A stretch of 64,000 nucleotides of DNA, taken from the NCBI RefSeq assembly GCF_013426735.1, contig NZ_AP023272.1, positions 974,501 to 1,038,500 of the forward strand. Direction: 5' to 3'. Below the pieces are notes generated by a model. That model searched no databases, had not been told where the DNA came from, and saw only the letters and a program-made list of their open reading frames with translations. The translations under genes and the position numbers were made by a program. Positions 54,086 to 62,931 of this stretch are shown piece after piece. How positions within the stretch are numbered: position 1 is the first letter of the stretch; each line of letters opens with the position of its first letter. The DNA is from Agrobacterium vitis. Lineage in GTDB: Bacteria; Pseudomonadota; Alphaproteobacteria; Rhizobiales; Rhizobiaceae.

Positions 54086-55558
54086 ATGACCACGAGCAAA
54101 ATCATGACCACTTCCGGCGTCCGCGTCCGTATCGCTCCTTCTCCCACCGGTGAACCGCATGTCGGCACAGCCTATATCGCGCTGTTCAACTATCTGTTCG
54201 CCAAGAAACATGGTGGCGAGTTCATTTTGCGCATCGAGGATACCGATGCGACCCGCTCGACGGCGGAATTTGAACAGAAAGTGCTGGACGCTCTGAAATG
54301 GACCGGCCTGACCTGGGCGGAAGGCCCGGATGTTGGCGGTCCCTACGGTCCATACCGCCAGTCCGAGCGCAAGGACACCTATCGTCCTTTCGTCGATAAA
54401 ATGGTGGCTGAAGGTAATGCGTTCCGCTGTTTCTGCACGCCCGCCCGGCTGGACCAGATGCGCGAAGCGCAGCGCGCCGCGGGCAAGCCGCCCGGCTATG
54501 ACGGTCTCTGCTTGCATTTGAAGGCGGAAGAAGTCGATGCCCGCGTTGCCGCAGGCGAGCCGCATGTCGTGCGCCTGAAAATCCCAACCGAAGGCTCCTG
54601 TGATTTCCATGACGGCGTCTATGGCGACGTGTCGATCCCGTGGGACAGCGTCGATATGCAGGTTCTGCTGAAAGCAGACGGCATGCCGACCTATCACATG
54701 GCAAATGTGGTCGATGACCACCTGATGAAGATCACCCATGTGGCGCGCGGCGAGGAATGGCTGGCCTCCGTGCCGAAGCATATCCTGATCTACAAATATC
54801 TCGGTCTTGAACCGCCGGTGTTCATGCATCTCAGCCTGATGCGCAATGCCGACAAATCCAAGTTGTCGAAGCGCAAGAACCCGACCTCGATTTCCTATTA
54901 TTCCGCCCTTGGCTACCTGCCCGAAGCGCTGATGAATTTCCTTGGCCTGTTCTTCATGCAAATCGCCGAGGGCGAAGAGCTGCTGACGATGGACGAGCTG
55001 ATCGCCAAGTTCGACCCCGACAATCTCTCCAAGGCGGGTGCGATCTTCGATATCCAGAAGCTCGACTGGCTGAACGGACGCTGGCTGCGCGAAAAGCTGA
55101 CGCCGGACGAATTCTTAGGCCGTGTTCTGACCTGGGCCAGCGAAAACGACAGGCTGACGGAAGGCCTGAAGCTCGCCCAGAGCCGGATCACCAAGCTTGG
55201 CGAATTACCGCCACTGGCAGGCTTCCTGCTGGCCAATGATGTCGGCCTGACGCCTGCTTCCTTCGGCGGATTGAAGACCAGCCCGGCGGAAACGCTTGAG
55301 ATCGTCACCACCGTTCAGGCTGATCTCGAAAAGATCCTCGAATGGAATGTTGCGACGATCGAAGAAGAGTTGCGGGCCATTGCCGACCGGTTAGCTAAGA
55401 AGCTGCGGGTCGTGACCCCACCGCTCTTCGTTGCCGTTTCCGGCAGCCAGCGGTCGCTGCCGCTGTTTGACAGCATGGCGCTGCTGGGGCGTTCCGTGGT
55501 GCGCCAGCGCCTCAAGGTGGCCATTCAGGTCTTGACCTCCATGGCGGGCGCGGCCTGA
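54086..55558 (+). CDS. gltX: Glutamate--tRNA ligase
   Basis: GltX charges tRNA with glutamate in the cytoplasm; many alphaproteobacteria carry two copies with different tRNA preference. The 490-residue class I synthetase has the HIGH-type motif in RIAPSPTGEPHVGTAYIALF and RIEDTDATRS. GDVSIPWDSVDMQVLLKADG precedes YHMANVVDDHLMKITHVARG, and the KMSKS equivalent is KLSKRK near residue 259. The start may be 54086 (MTTSKIMTTSG) or 54104 (MTTSGVRVRIAP). Neither has a strong ribosome site, and the frame to 54056 adds unlikely sequence. A hairpin terminator follows, then lysS. Confidence 0.95.
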   Translation: MTTSKIMTTSGVRVRIAPSPTGEPHVGTAYIALFNYLFAKKHGGEFILRIEDTDATRSTAEFEQKVLDALKWTGLTWAEGPDVGGPYGPYRQSERKDTYRPFVDKMVAEGNAFRCFCTPARLDQMREAQRAAGKPPGYDGLCLHLKAEEVDARVAAGEPHVVRLKIPTEGSCDFHDGVYGDVSIPWDSVDMQVLLKADGMPTYHMANVVDDHLMKITHVARGEEWLASVPKHILIYKYLGLEPPVFMHLSLMRNADKSKLSKRKNPTSISYYSALGYLPEALMNFLGLFFMQIAEGEELLTMDELIAKFDPDNLSKAGAIFDIQKLDWLNGRWLREKLTPDEFLGRVLTWASENDRLTEGLKLAQSRITKLGELPPLAGFLLANDVGLTPASFGGLKTSPAETLEIVTTVQADLEKILEWNVATIEEELRAIADRLAKKLRVVTPPLFVAVSGSQRSLPLFDSMALLGRSVVRQRLKVAIQVLTSMAGAA

Positions 55559-55564
55559 CAGCTA

Positions 55565-55594
55565 AAGCTCTCCCCCTTTATTGAGGGAGAGCTT
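55565..55594 (+). terminator. Terminator between gltX and lysS
   Basis: The exact arms AAGCTCTCCC and GGGAGAGCTT are separated by ten bases and begin seven bases after the gltX stop at 55558, followed by ATCATAG. The stem is strong and its position just behind the gene is right, but the T-run is poor. The gap to lysS is 104 bases, enough for its own promoter. Confidence 0.7.
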
Positions 55595-55662
55595 ATCATA
55601 GCCGTTTTCAACCGCTATGCTCCACAATTGATCCAAGAATTTCGTGCCCGATAGGCGAACCA

Positions 55663-57159
55663 ATGACCGAAGCAAACACCGAAACCGCCCTTTCCTCCGA
55701 CGCCACCGAAGTGCGCCGCCAGAAACTGGCGCTGCTGCGCCAGCAGATCGGCGATGTCTATCCAGCTCACTTCCACCGCACCGCCACCACGGCTGAACTG
55801 GCCGAAAAATATGCGGAGCTGGAGCCAGACACGGAATCGGGCGATACGGTTACGGTTGCAGGCCGCATTTATTCCTCGCGCAATTCCGGCATGTTCATGG
55901 ACCTGCGTGACGCCTCGGGCAAGATCCAGATTTTCAGCCACAAGGATATGACGCCGGAAGAAGCGCGCGCCATGCTGCCGATGATCGATCTGGGCGATAT
56001 TGTTGGCGTGACCGGTCAGGTGCGTCGCACCAAGCGCGGTGAGCTGACCATCAACGCCGAAACCATCACCATGCTGACCAAGACTTTGTTGCCGATGCCG
56101 GAGAAATATCACGGCGTGACGGATATCGAAGTGCGCTATCGCAAGCGCCATCTCGACATTCTCACCAATGACGAATCCAAGCTGCGCTTCCAGCAGCGCT
56201 CGAAGATCGTCTCGGGCATCCGCCGTTTCATGGAAAGCGATGGCTTCATGGAGGTGGAAACCCCCATGCTGCAATCCGTCTATGGTGGCGCGTCTGCCGA
56301 TCCGTTCAAGACCCATCACAACACGCTGAAGCAGGACATGTATCTGCGCATTGCGCCAGAACTGTTTCTGAAGCGTACGCTGGTCTCTGGCCTTGCCGAC
56401 AAGATTTTCGAAATCAACCGCAACTTCCGCAATGAAGGCGTGTCCACCCGGCACAATCCAGAATTCACCATGATGGAATGCTACTGGGCCTATGCCGACT
56501 ACGAAGACGTGATGGATCTGGTCGAGCGCCTGTTTGCCGACCTCGCCATGCGCATTCACGGCTCGACCGAATTTGCCTTTGGCGACAAGGAAATCTCCTT
56601 CAAAGGTCCGTTCAAGCGCGTTCCCATGCCGGATGCCGTCAAGGAGGTCACGGGCATCGACTTCCTGGCCATCAAGACCGATGAAGAAGCCCGCGCGGCG
56701 GCCAAGGCTGCCGGGTTTGCGGTCGAGAAGGATTGGACCTGGGGCGAATGTCTGTCCTTCATCTTTGAAGAAAAGGTCGAGGGCACGCTGATCCAGCCAA
56801 GCCATGTGACGCATTTCCCCAAGGATATCTCGCCGTTTGCCAAGGAAGTGCCGGGCGAGCCGCGTCTGGTCGAACGGTTTGAGACCTATTGCAACGCCTG
56901 GGAAATCGGCAATGCCTTTTCCGAGCTGAACGATCCGGAAGAACAGCGCAAGCGCATGGTCGAGCAGCTCGAACAGGCCCATGCCCGTGGCGAAAAGGAC
57001 AAGCAGCTCGACGACGAATTCCTCGACGCCATCGATCAGGGCATGCCGCCAGCGGGCGGGCTTGGCATCGGCGTCGATCGGTTGATCATGCTGCTGACCA
57101 ATGCGCCTTCGATCCGTGACATTATTCTCTTCCCGGCGCGGCGCGCCAAGGTCGATTGA
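55663..57159 (+). CDS. lysS: Lysine--tRNA ligase, class II
   Basis: This cytoplasmic synthetase charges tRNA with lysine. The 498-residue product has an OB-fold anticodon domain (DTVTVAGRIYSSRNSGMFMD, residues about 60-150). The class II core follows, with motif 1 around RFMESDGFMEVETPMLQSVYGG. Motif 2 is EINRNFRNEGVSTRHNPEFT followed by MMECYWAYADY, and motif 3 is GGLGIGVDRLIMLLTNAPSI. It is the class II enzyme, not the class I form found in some alphaproteobacteria. The start MTEANTETALSSDATEVRRQ is supported by its proximity to the promoter gap. A long antisense frame covering it is a shadow. Confidence 0.96.
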   Translation: MTEANTETALSSDATEVRRQKLALLRQQIGDVYPAHFHRTATTAELAEKYAELEPDTESGDTVTVAGRIYSSRNSGMFMDLRDASGKIQIFSHKDMTPEEARAMLPMIDLGDIVGVTGQVRRTKRGELTINAETITMLTKTLLPMPEKYHGVTDIEVRYRKRHLDILTNDESKLRFQQRSKIVSGIRRFMESDGFMEVETPMLQSVYGGASADPFKTHHNTLKQDMYLRIAPELFLKRTLVSGLADKIFEINRNFRNEGVSTRHNPEFTMMECYWAYADYEDVMDLVERLFADLAMRIHGSTEFAFGDKEISFKGPFKRVPMPDAVKEVTGIDFLAIKTDEEARAAAKAAGFAVEKDWTWGECLSFIFEEKVEGTLIQPSHVTHFPKDISPFAKEVPGEPRLVERFETYCNAWEIGNAFSELNDPEEQRKRMVEQLEQAHARGEKDKQLDDEFLDAIDQGMPPAGGLGIGVDRLIMLLTNAPSIRDIILFPARRAKVD

Positions 57160-57193
57160 TCGCGCCGGTCAAGCAGCGAGGCTGAAAAGCTCT

Positions 57194-57230
57194 ATAGCAT
57201 CGTGCCGATTCGTTTTCTGCACGATGCTAT
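57194..57230. terminator. Bidirectional terminator between lysS and the convergent anchored-protein gene
   Basis: The perfect 12-base arms ATAGCATCGTGC and GCACGATGCTAT enclose a 13-base loop in the 92-base convergent gap. The stem is followed by TTTCTCCC on the plus strand and preceded by an AG-rich run. It can serve lysS on the plus strand and the gene ending at 57252 on the minus strand. Confidence 0.75.
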
Positions 57231-57251
57231 TTCTCCCCCATGCTGTCGTCT

Positions 57252-58472
57252 TTATCGCAGTGAAATTCCGCGTGGCAGAACCGAGGGCGTGGCGCTAGGC
57301 TCTGTTACCAGCGGTTTTGAATCACTCTGCGCCTCGGCTTTCGCAGTGGTTTCTGCTGTCGGCTTATCTGTGCCTGTGACCATGGATTTGATCGAACTCA
57401 GCCAGCCCTTACTCTCCACGGTCTGTGGTGTCGGATCGGCTTCGGCCACTGGCGATGTTGCCGCAGGAATAGGTGATGGTGCAGGTGACGCAGGTGCCGG
57501 AACGGGTTCTCCTGCCTTTTCGCTACCTGCATGTTCAACACCTTGCTGTTGAGTGGGCGCTTTGTCGGCGTTGGCCTGATGAGGGGCCGCGTTGTCGGAG
57601 TGGCTGCCCTCCTCAGCATCGGCAGCCGGGGCGGCGTCATGTGCCGGTGCTGCCGGTTTCTCTTCAGCGCCGAAAATCATGCCTTTAAGCGAGGCGATCA
57701 AGCCGGGCTTTTCCTCAGCTGGGGCTTCGCTGCCATGACCCTCGGCTGGAGCCGCTTCACCATGGGCGCTCTGGCCTTCCTTGGCCCCTTCTTTGCTGCC
57801 TTCCTTCTTCGTTCCTTCCTTGGAGGCCTCGCCTTCTTTTGCGTGGCCGCCTTCCTTCTTGCTTTCACCCTCTTTTTTGCCTTCGCCTTCAGGTGTGGCA
57901 ATAACCGGCTTTTCACAAGGGGCCGCGTCTGTCAGCTTGGCCATCATGGTGCTGGCGTCAGCCAGCGGCATTTCCACCCGCTCGCCGTAGAAATCGCCAT
58001 TGCCATTGGCGGGTTTATCGACATAGCGCGCCGTCAGGCTCTGCATATGTGCAGTTTCGGCCAGTTGGGCAGGATTGGCGATATAGATGACATCGGCGCC
58101 AATGGCGCGACCGCGAATGTCGGACTGGTCCTTTGGCCCCTTTTGATCGAGCACCACGACCTGAACGAGATCTGGTTTTTCCGTCTCGGCAACGGATTTG
58201 GCGATGCGCAGCGCGGTCTTGATGCGGGTTACGCCATCGGTTGCGTCCGTGGTGACATATTTGCGAACCCACAGCCGATCTTTGCGCTTGATGGTGGCCG
58301 ATTGCAGTTCCATGCAGGTCAGGCCGTTGACCTCGCTATAGGATGGTCCGAGCAACGCATCACGGCCGATATAGACGGCAGCCGAACCCGTGGCGCCACA
58401 CAGGACCGCGACGCCGCCGACGATCAGCAGGAGCTTGCGCGACAAATGGATTTTGCCTGGCAATAGCTTCAC
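57252..58472 (-). CDS. Membrane-anchored protein with Lys/Glu/Gly-rich and Ala/Pro-rich linker, unknown function
   Basis: The 406-residue protein (from the GTG at 58472; the frame to 58514 gives an unlikely Cys-rich start) has one N-terminal membrane helix (KLLLIVGGVAVLCGATGSAAVYIG). A folded part follows (about 30-165), with GLTCMELQSATIKRKDRLWV, VQVVVLDQKGPKDQSDIRGR and GADVIYIANPAQ. The second half is low complexity: a KEG/KKEG run (about 170-230), then Ala/Pro/Glu-rich sequence with two similar short boxes, PGLIASLKGMIFGAEEKP and SKGWLSSIKSMVTGTDKP. It looks like a periplasmic anchored protein with a flexible tail. I do not recognise a function. Confidence 0.7.
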   Translation of the reverse strand: MKLLPGKIHLSRKLLLIVGGVAVLCGATGSAAVYIGRDALLGPSYSEVNGLTCMELQSATIKRKDRLWVRKYVTTDATDGVTRIKTALRIAKSVAETEKPDLVQVVVLDQKGPKDQSDIRGRAIGADVIYIANPAQLAETAHMQSLTARYVDKPANGNGDFYGERVEMPLADASTMMAKLTDAAPCEKPVIATPEGEGKKEGESKKEGGHAKEGEASKEGTKKEGSKEGAKEGQSAHGEAAPAEGHGSEAPAEEKPGLIASLKGMIFGAEEKPAAPAHDAAPAADAEEGSHSDNAAPHQANADKAPTQQQGVEHAGSEKAGEPVPAPASPAPSPIPAATSPVAEADPTPQTVESKGWLSSIKSMVTGTDKPTAETTAKAEAQSDSKPLVTEPSATPSVLPRGISLR

Positions 58473-58635
58473 GACACACGATATCCCATGGCCCACTCCA
58501 CAAACGCAAAACACCCCTCAGTTTTAGGAGTTTCCTGTTGCCGAAGGCTTAATTGGGTATATTCGTTTTTCTTTATCGTCGGATATTCTCAACCACGGTT
58601 AATGAGGGTGTAATCAGTTCCCGTATGAAGTTTAG

Positions 58636-59544
58636 TTAAGAAGCAGGTTCTGCAATAGATTGAACCTCAAGGGCTTTTCGCCGTGCCACCACCTGTTCGC
58701 GCCAAACCGTAAACAGACCCGCTCCCACCACAATGACCGAGCCCAGCACCATATTGCGGGTCAGGCTTTCGCCAAACACCGTTACTGCGATGATTGAGCC
58801 TAACACTAACTGGTAATAGGCAATCGGTTGCAGCACCACGGCATTCAAATGCTCATAGGCCTTGATCAGCGAAAAATGCCCGGCAATGCCGGTGCAGCAC
58901 AGCGCCAGCATCCAGAACCAATCCTGTCTGGCAATCGGAGCCAGGAAAAATGGTGCCATGCAATTGGCCCCGACAAAGCCGACCATGCACATATAAAAAA
59001 AGCTGGTGACGGGCGGATCATCACGGCTGACCAGCCGTGTCAGAATGCCGTACAAAGCCCCTGATAACGCGCAGAACAGCGGTAGCACGACCAGCAAGCT
59101 GAAACTGCCTGAGCCCGGTGAAAGGATCAGCACGACGCCGAACATGCCGACGAGGATCGCCGTCCAGCGCCGCCAACCAACCTGTTCGCCCAAAAGCGGC
59201 ACCGACAACAGCGCCACGAAAATTGGCCCGGCGGCAAAGATCGCCTGTGATTGGGCAAGCCCGACATAGTGAAAGGCAGCAATCGACACCAGGATTTGCG
59301 CGCCCAGCAACAGGCCCCGCAGGATTTGCAGGATAGGCCGTTTGGTTTTGACTGCTGCGACCAGACCATTGCGGCTGCGGGCGGCCAGAATGAGCGCGAA
59401 GATCGCGAAGGCCCAATAGCGCACGGTGGCGACCACGACGGGCGAATAGCTGTCGCCCAGATGCTTTGAAATGCCATCCTGCATGGAAAATACGGTGTAA
59501 GCGGCAAAGGCAAAGACATAGCCAAGCGAAGTCGATTTCATCAT
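58636..59544 (-). CDS. DMT superfamily transporter (EamA domains)
   Basis: This 302-residue inner-membrane exporter has ten predicted helices in two EamA halves. The first contains AAYTVFSMQDGISKHLGDSY and GLLLGAQILVSIAAFHYVGL, with LAQSQAIFAAGPIFVALLSV. The second contains LFCALSGALYGILTRLVSRD and VVLQPIAYYQLVLGSIIAVT with VFGESLTRNMVLGSVIVVGA. The family moves metabolites such as amino acids, nucleobases or S-adenosylmethionine; the substrate here is unknown. The start may be either of two adjacent ATGs (59544 or 59541). The gene lies 164 bases upstream of the anchored protein on the same strand, so co-transcription is possible. Confidence 0.88.
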   Translation of the reverse strand: MMKSTSLGYVFAFAAYTVFSMQDGISKHLGDSYSPVVVATVRYWAFAIFALILAARSRNGLVAAVKTKRPILQILRGLLLGAQILVSIAAFHYVGLAQSQAIFAAGPIFVALLSVPLLGEQVGWRRWTAILVGMFGVVLILSPGSGSFSLLVVLPLFCALSGALYGILTRLVSRDDPPVTSFFYMCMVGFVGANCMAPFFLAPIARQDWFWMLALCCTGIAGHFSLIKAYEHLNAVVLQPIAYYQLVLGSIIAVTVFGESLTRNMVLGSVIVVGAGLFTVWREQVVARRKALEVQSIAEPAS

Positions 59545-59839
59545 GTCAACAAACGGAGAAAAGGGCCATCGAAGAGAGGCGAGGCCAGTAAACCAACGGG
59601 GAGTGCGGGTGGCGCGAAGACCCTACCTTGTCATCATCGGGGAACGAAAACAACGCCTGAAGCTTATTTACAGTCGAAATCAATCATAAACATCATTGCA
59701 CAGGGGTAGCCACTTTATTCCAACTGAGTGTCCACCTGAATTTAACGGATCGTCGGGTAAGACCATATGACCGTGAAAATGTGGCGCACCGTCGCCCACA
59801 GAAAGGCCCGCAGGCCTTTTCCAGCAACAGGAGAATGCC

Positions 59840-60439
59840 ATGCCTCCAGCAGCCAGTCTCAGCCGCAGGCTTTTGTGCCGAATGACCGGGCGCAGCATGC
59901 TGGCGTTTTTCCTGGGATTTGCCGCCATGCCGGCCTTCAGCCAGACGGTGATCCCGGCACCTTCTGTCAATGGTGAGGGGAATGGCGCACCAGGCGGAAT
60001 GGATTTTCCCGATCCCTATCTCTGGCACGTCACCGGCCTCAAGCCTGGCCAGCAATTGCCGGTTCTGTCGGGTGCAGGCCCGAATTTCCGCATCATTCAC
60101 GTGCTGACCGAAGGCACGCCTGTCGATATGCAGAACTGCATGGAAAGCCGGGGCGGCTATTGGTGCCGGATCGCCACCGTGGACCGCCCGCGCATCAGCG
60201 GCTGGGTGGATGGCCGCTATGTCGTCAAAACCGGTGGCGACCCGCCAGGGATGATTGGCGGCGTGCCGGTCGATCCGGTGATTGAATTGCCTGTTGGCAA
60301 GGGGAATGGCGGCCAAGGCAACGGGGGGAAGGGCAGGGGCCAGGGCGGACAGGGTTCCAGCTGGCAGAACAATGGCGGCGGCTATGGCAACCCGTTCGGC
60401 AATAGCCAAAGCGGGGCGGGCGGCAATAGCGATGAGTGA
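59840..60439 (+). CDS. Secreted bacterial SH3-domain protein with Gly/Asn-rich tail
   Basis: The 199-residue protein has a long signal peptide (SRRLLCRMTGRSMLAFFLGF, cleavage near AFSQ at residue 35). An SH3b domain follows (about 55-130; LWHVTGLKPGQQLPVLSGAG, VDMQNCMESRGGYWCRIATV, ISGWVDGRYV) with two Cys that could form a disulfide. The tail is GKGNGGQGNGGKGRGQGGQG-type, rich in Gly, Asn and Gln. SH3b domains often bind cell-wall peptides. A later start at the second or third Met (residues 15 or 20) would also give a signal peptide. The upstream 295 bases hold no gene that I can support. Confidence 0.78.
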   Translation: MPPAASLSRRLLCRMTGRSMLAFFLGFAAMPAFSQTVIPAPSVNGEGNGAPGGMDFPDPYLWHVTGLKPGQQLPVLSGAGPNFRIIHVLTEGTPVDMQNCMESRGGYWCRIATVDRPRISGWVDGRYVVKTGGDPPGMIGGVPVDPVIELPVGKGNGGQGNGGKGRGQGGQGSSWQNNGGGYGNPFGNSQSGAGGNSDE

Positions 60440-60700
60440 GGGTTCGCGGTAACGAAAAAGGGCGCAGCCTTTGCCGCGCCCTCAGACTGCTGACAAAGTC
60501 AGCATTTATCCTCGACGTCATGCTCGGCCTTGTGCCGAACATCTAAGAGCGTTAATTTAATCCAACAAATTCAATATCTTATTAAGCGACAGCAGATCCT
60601 CGGGACAGGCCCGAGGGTGACGAAATGCCGAGATCGCGGTTTGTCAATAAACTGAGGGCGCAGCCTTTGCCGCGCCCTTTTCCTCAAGATATCGTCGAAA
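60440..60700. other. Convergent gap with paired hairpins around an inverted-repeat element
   Basis: The same 24-base hairpin sequence, AGGGCGCAGCCTTTGCCGCG plus CCCT, occurs at 60459-60482 and 60655-60678 in direct orientation. The stem is GGGCGC/GCGCCC. Copy 1 is flanked by A-residues (a T-run for minus-strand transcripts), and copy 2 by TTTT (for plus-strand transcripts). Between them lies the element at 60516-60622. Together they end the SH3 gene (plus) and tal (minus). The stretch 60550-60590 is AT-rich and I see no gene. Confidence 0.7.
60516..60622. repeat. Mosaic/MITE-like inverted-repeat element
   Basis: Two 29-base arms (60516-60544 and 60594-60622) are imperfect inverted repeats. 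The left reads CGTCATGCTCGGCCTTGTGC plus CGAACATCT. The right, on the other strand, reads CGTCACCCTCGGGCCTGTCC plus CGAGGATCT. They enclose a 49-base AT-rich core. The arms match the type of CTCGG...CCGAG repeats common between rhizobial genes. The right arm alone can also form a hairpin (CCTCGGG/CCCGAGG). Confidence 0.65.
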
Positions 60701-61657
60701 TCAGGCGGCCAGCTTCTTTGCCACCATGCCGCGCAGGGTGCCGAGATCCTTGGCGAAGGCGCGAATGCCTTCCGACAGCTTTTCCGTGGCCATTGCATCT
60801 TCGTTCAAGGCCCAGCGGAACGCCTTTTCATCCAGCGACACCAGCGGATCGGGCGTGGTCTTTTCTGGCGAAAGCATGCGCGGCAGATCGCCGGTTGCCG
60901 CATCCAGCTCATCCAGCAGCGCCGGGCTGATTGTCAACCGGTCGCAACCAGCCAGGGCTTCAATCTCGCCAGCATTGCGGAACGACGCGCCCATGACTAT
61001 GGTTTCGATGCCATTGACCTTGTAGAAATTATAGATCTGGCGCACCGACACCACGCCCGGATCGGTCTCAGAGGTGTAGTTTTCGCCGGTCGATTTCTTG
61101 TACCAGTCGAGAATACGCCCGACGAAAGGCGAAATCAGGAACACCTTGGCTTCCGCGCAGGCAATCGCCTGGGCCTTGGAAAACAGCAGGGTCAGGTTGC
61201 AGTCAATGCCTTCCTTTTGCAGCACTTCGGCGGCGCGAATGCCTTCCCAGGTCGAGGCGAGCTTGATCAGGATACGATCCTTCTCGATGCCACGCTCCTT
61301 ATATTGCGCAATAATGGCGCGGGCCTTATTGAGCGAGGCCTGCGTATCGAAGGACAGATCGGCATCCACTTCGGTCGAGACCCGGCCCGGAACGATCTTG
61401 GCGAGCGCCGCACCAACCGAAATCGCCAGCCGGTCGGCGACAGCCTCTGTCACGGCTTCCGAAGCGCCGCCCTTGGCCTTGCCCCATTTGATCGCCTCTT
61501 CGAAGGCATCGGCAAACATGTCGGTGCCCAAGGCTTTCAGCACGATGGTCGGGTTGGTGGTGCAATCCACCGGCTTCAGGCGGGTTACGGCCTCAATGTC
61601 ACCGGTGTCGGCGACAACCGTGGTCATGGCGCGAAGCTGTTCGAGTTTCGAAGTCAT
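60701..61657 (-). CDS. tal: Transaldolase
   Basis: Transaldolase moves a dihydroxyacetone unit between sugar phosphates in the non-oxidative pentose phosphate pathway. The 318-residue length and sequence match the TalB subtype. Visible parts are [35 protein letters not shown] with the Asp of the first active-site strand, and the Schiff-base Lys in [12 protein letters not shown] at residue 132, the same position as in E. coli Tal[13 protein letters not shown] and [21 protein letters not shown] follow. It diverges from the SorC regulator, with a 211-base promoter gap carrying an operator-like site. Regulation by that neighbour is possible. Confidence 0.96.
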   Translation of the reverse strand: MTSKLEQLRAMTTVVADTGDIEAVTRLKPVDCTTNPTIVLKALGTDMFADAFEEAIKWGKAKGGASEAVTEAVADRLAISVGAALAKIVPGRVSTEVDADLSFDTQASLNKARAIIAQYKERGIEKDRILIKLASTWEGIRAAEVLQKEGIDCNLTLLFSKAQAIACAEAKVFLISPFVGRILDWYKKSTGENYTSETDPGVVSVRQIYNFYKVNGIETIVMGASFRNAGEIEALAGCDRLTISPALLDELDAATGDLPRMLSPEKTTPDPLVSLDEKAFRWALNEDAMATEKLSEGIRAFAKDLGTLRGMVAKKLAA

Positions 61658-61790
61658 CAGGCAATTCCTTCATGTCACATATCAAATGAACACTGGACGG
61701 GCATTTGCGTTCCAACACGTCTTTGCGACCTGGGGACCATATCCTCTGTCCTTTGATCTGAATATCGGGATAGAAGGGCATTAAGTCAAG

Positions 61791-61818
61791 ACATTTGTCC
61801 GTTGGATTTGACAAATGT
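61791..61818. promoter_or_regulatory. Candidate SorC-family operator
   Basis: The perfect 9-base arms ACATTTGTC and GACAAATGT, separated by ten bases (one DNA turn between arm ends), lie 51 bases upstream of the SorC-family start, in the gap shared with tal. The position suits autoregulation and perhaps control of tal. Binding by this regulator is inference. Confidence 0.55.
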
Positions 61819-61868
61819 TGCATGGCTTGCAATAGTCAGGAGACGGAAAACAGGGGGCAATTCGCATC

Positions 61869-62846
61869 GTGGTCAAGCTTCGCCGGGAGACCCAGAGCAG
61901 CTATTCGGAAGCGGCATCGCTGCGGCTTCGGGCTGCCTGGCTCTATTATAACCAGGGCCTGACCCAGAAGGATGTGGCCGAACGGCTCGGCATCAGCCGC
62001 TCCACGGTGATCCGGCTGCTGGATGAGGCGTTGAAGCGCTCCGAAGTGCAGATCTGGATTGCCGAGGGCATCGACGATTGCGTCGAACTGGCGGTCAAGC
62101 TGGAAAAGACCTTCGGCCTGGATGAGGCGGTGGTTGTGCCGTCCTCTGCCGGGCAGGATGCCGAAGGCATAGCCCGCGCTGTCGGCCTGGCGCTCGGCCA
62201 GTTCCTGACCGAAGTGGTGACTGATAATGCGACCATCGGCGTCGGCTGGGGCCGCACCATGACGGCGTCACTGGCCGGGTTTCGCCCGCCGCGCCGGGAA
62301 AATTGCAAGGTCGTCTCGCTGCTGGGCGGCATTGTCGCCGTCCACCAGACCAATCCTATCGACTATACATGGCGGCTGGCCAGCCAGCTTGGGGCGGAAT
62401 GCTATATGTTCCTCGCTCCGCTGCTGGTCGATAGCGTCGCCACCAAACGGGCGCTGATTGAGGATTGCGGGTTGAAAACCCTCTATGACCTCGCCGAAAA
62501 TCTTGATTTGGCCGTAGTGTCCTGCGGCGACATCCGCCCGCAATCCACCTCGCTGTCGGAAGGCTTCATCAGCCGCGCTACGCTGAACGAACTGATCGAG
62601 GCTGGCTGTGTCTGCGACACCATGTTCAACTTCCTCGATGCCGAAGGCCGCTCGGTCTCCCACCCGATCAACGAGCGGGTCATGTCCGTTAATCTCGACA
62701 CGCTGAAAAAAGCCAAACACATCGTGATTGCGTCAGGCGGAGCGCATCGCGCTATCGCCATCCACGCCACAATGCGCCGCATCGGGTGCAACACGCTGAT
62801 TACAGATGAGGCTGCGGCGCGGGAGTTGTTGGGGTTGGCGGGGTGA
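61869..62846 (+). CDS. SorC/DeoR-type sugar-binding transcriptional regulator
   Basis: This cytoplasmic regulator of 325 residues has an N-terminal helix-turn-helix (LTQKDVAERLGISRSTVIRL, residues about 31-50) and a sugar-phosphate-binding domain of SorC type. The latter contains GLALGQFLTEVVTDNATIGV, GWGRTMTASLAGFRPPRREN, KVVSLLGGI and HIVIASGGAHRAIAIHATMR near the end. The GTG start at 61869 follows AGGGGG by about eleven bases. SorC regulators often sit beside the sugar or polyol operon they control; only tal is adjacent here, so a pentose or polyol effector is a guess. It is convergent with the alpha/beta hydrolase. Confidence 0.9.
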   Translation: MVKLRRETQSSYSEAASLRLRAAWLYYNQGLTQKDVAERLGISRSTVIRLLDEALKRSEVQIWIAEGIDDCVELAVKLEKTFGLDEAVVVPSSAGQDAEGIARAVGLALGQFLTEVVTDNATIGVGWGRTMTASLAGFRPPRRENCKVVSLLGGIVAVHQTNPIDYTWRLASQLGAECYMFLAPLLVDSVATKRALIEDCGLKTLYDLAENLDLAVVSCGDIRPQSTSLSEGFISRATLNELIEAGCVCDTMFNFLDAEGRSVSHPINERVMSVNLDTLKKAKHIVIASGGAHRAIAIHATMRRIGCNTLITDEAAARELLGLAG

Positions 62847-62902
62847 GAAATGACAGGGTCGTTTGAGGATCTTGCCTGGCGGCGCTCTTGCTATGCCACA
62901 TA

Positions 62903-62918
62903 GCCCGAAGGGCCTTTT
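62903..62918 (+). terminator. Short terminator after the SorC-family gene
   Basis: A small stem GCCC/GGGC with loop GAA (62903-62913) is followed by CTTTT on the plus strand, 56 bases after the stop. It lies in the 85-base convergent gap. The stem is short but the T-run is correctly placed. Confidence 0.5.
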
Positions 62919-62931
62919 AATAGTTTCCAAT

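Noticed and set aside
55615..56982. A 455-codon minus-strand frame opposite lysS
   Set aside because: lysS has all class II motifs in the plus frame. The antisense product matches nothing I recognise and has no ribosome site.
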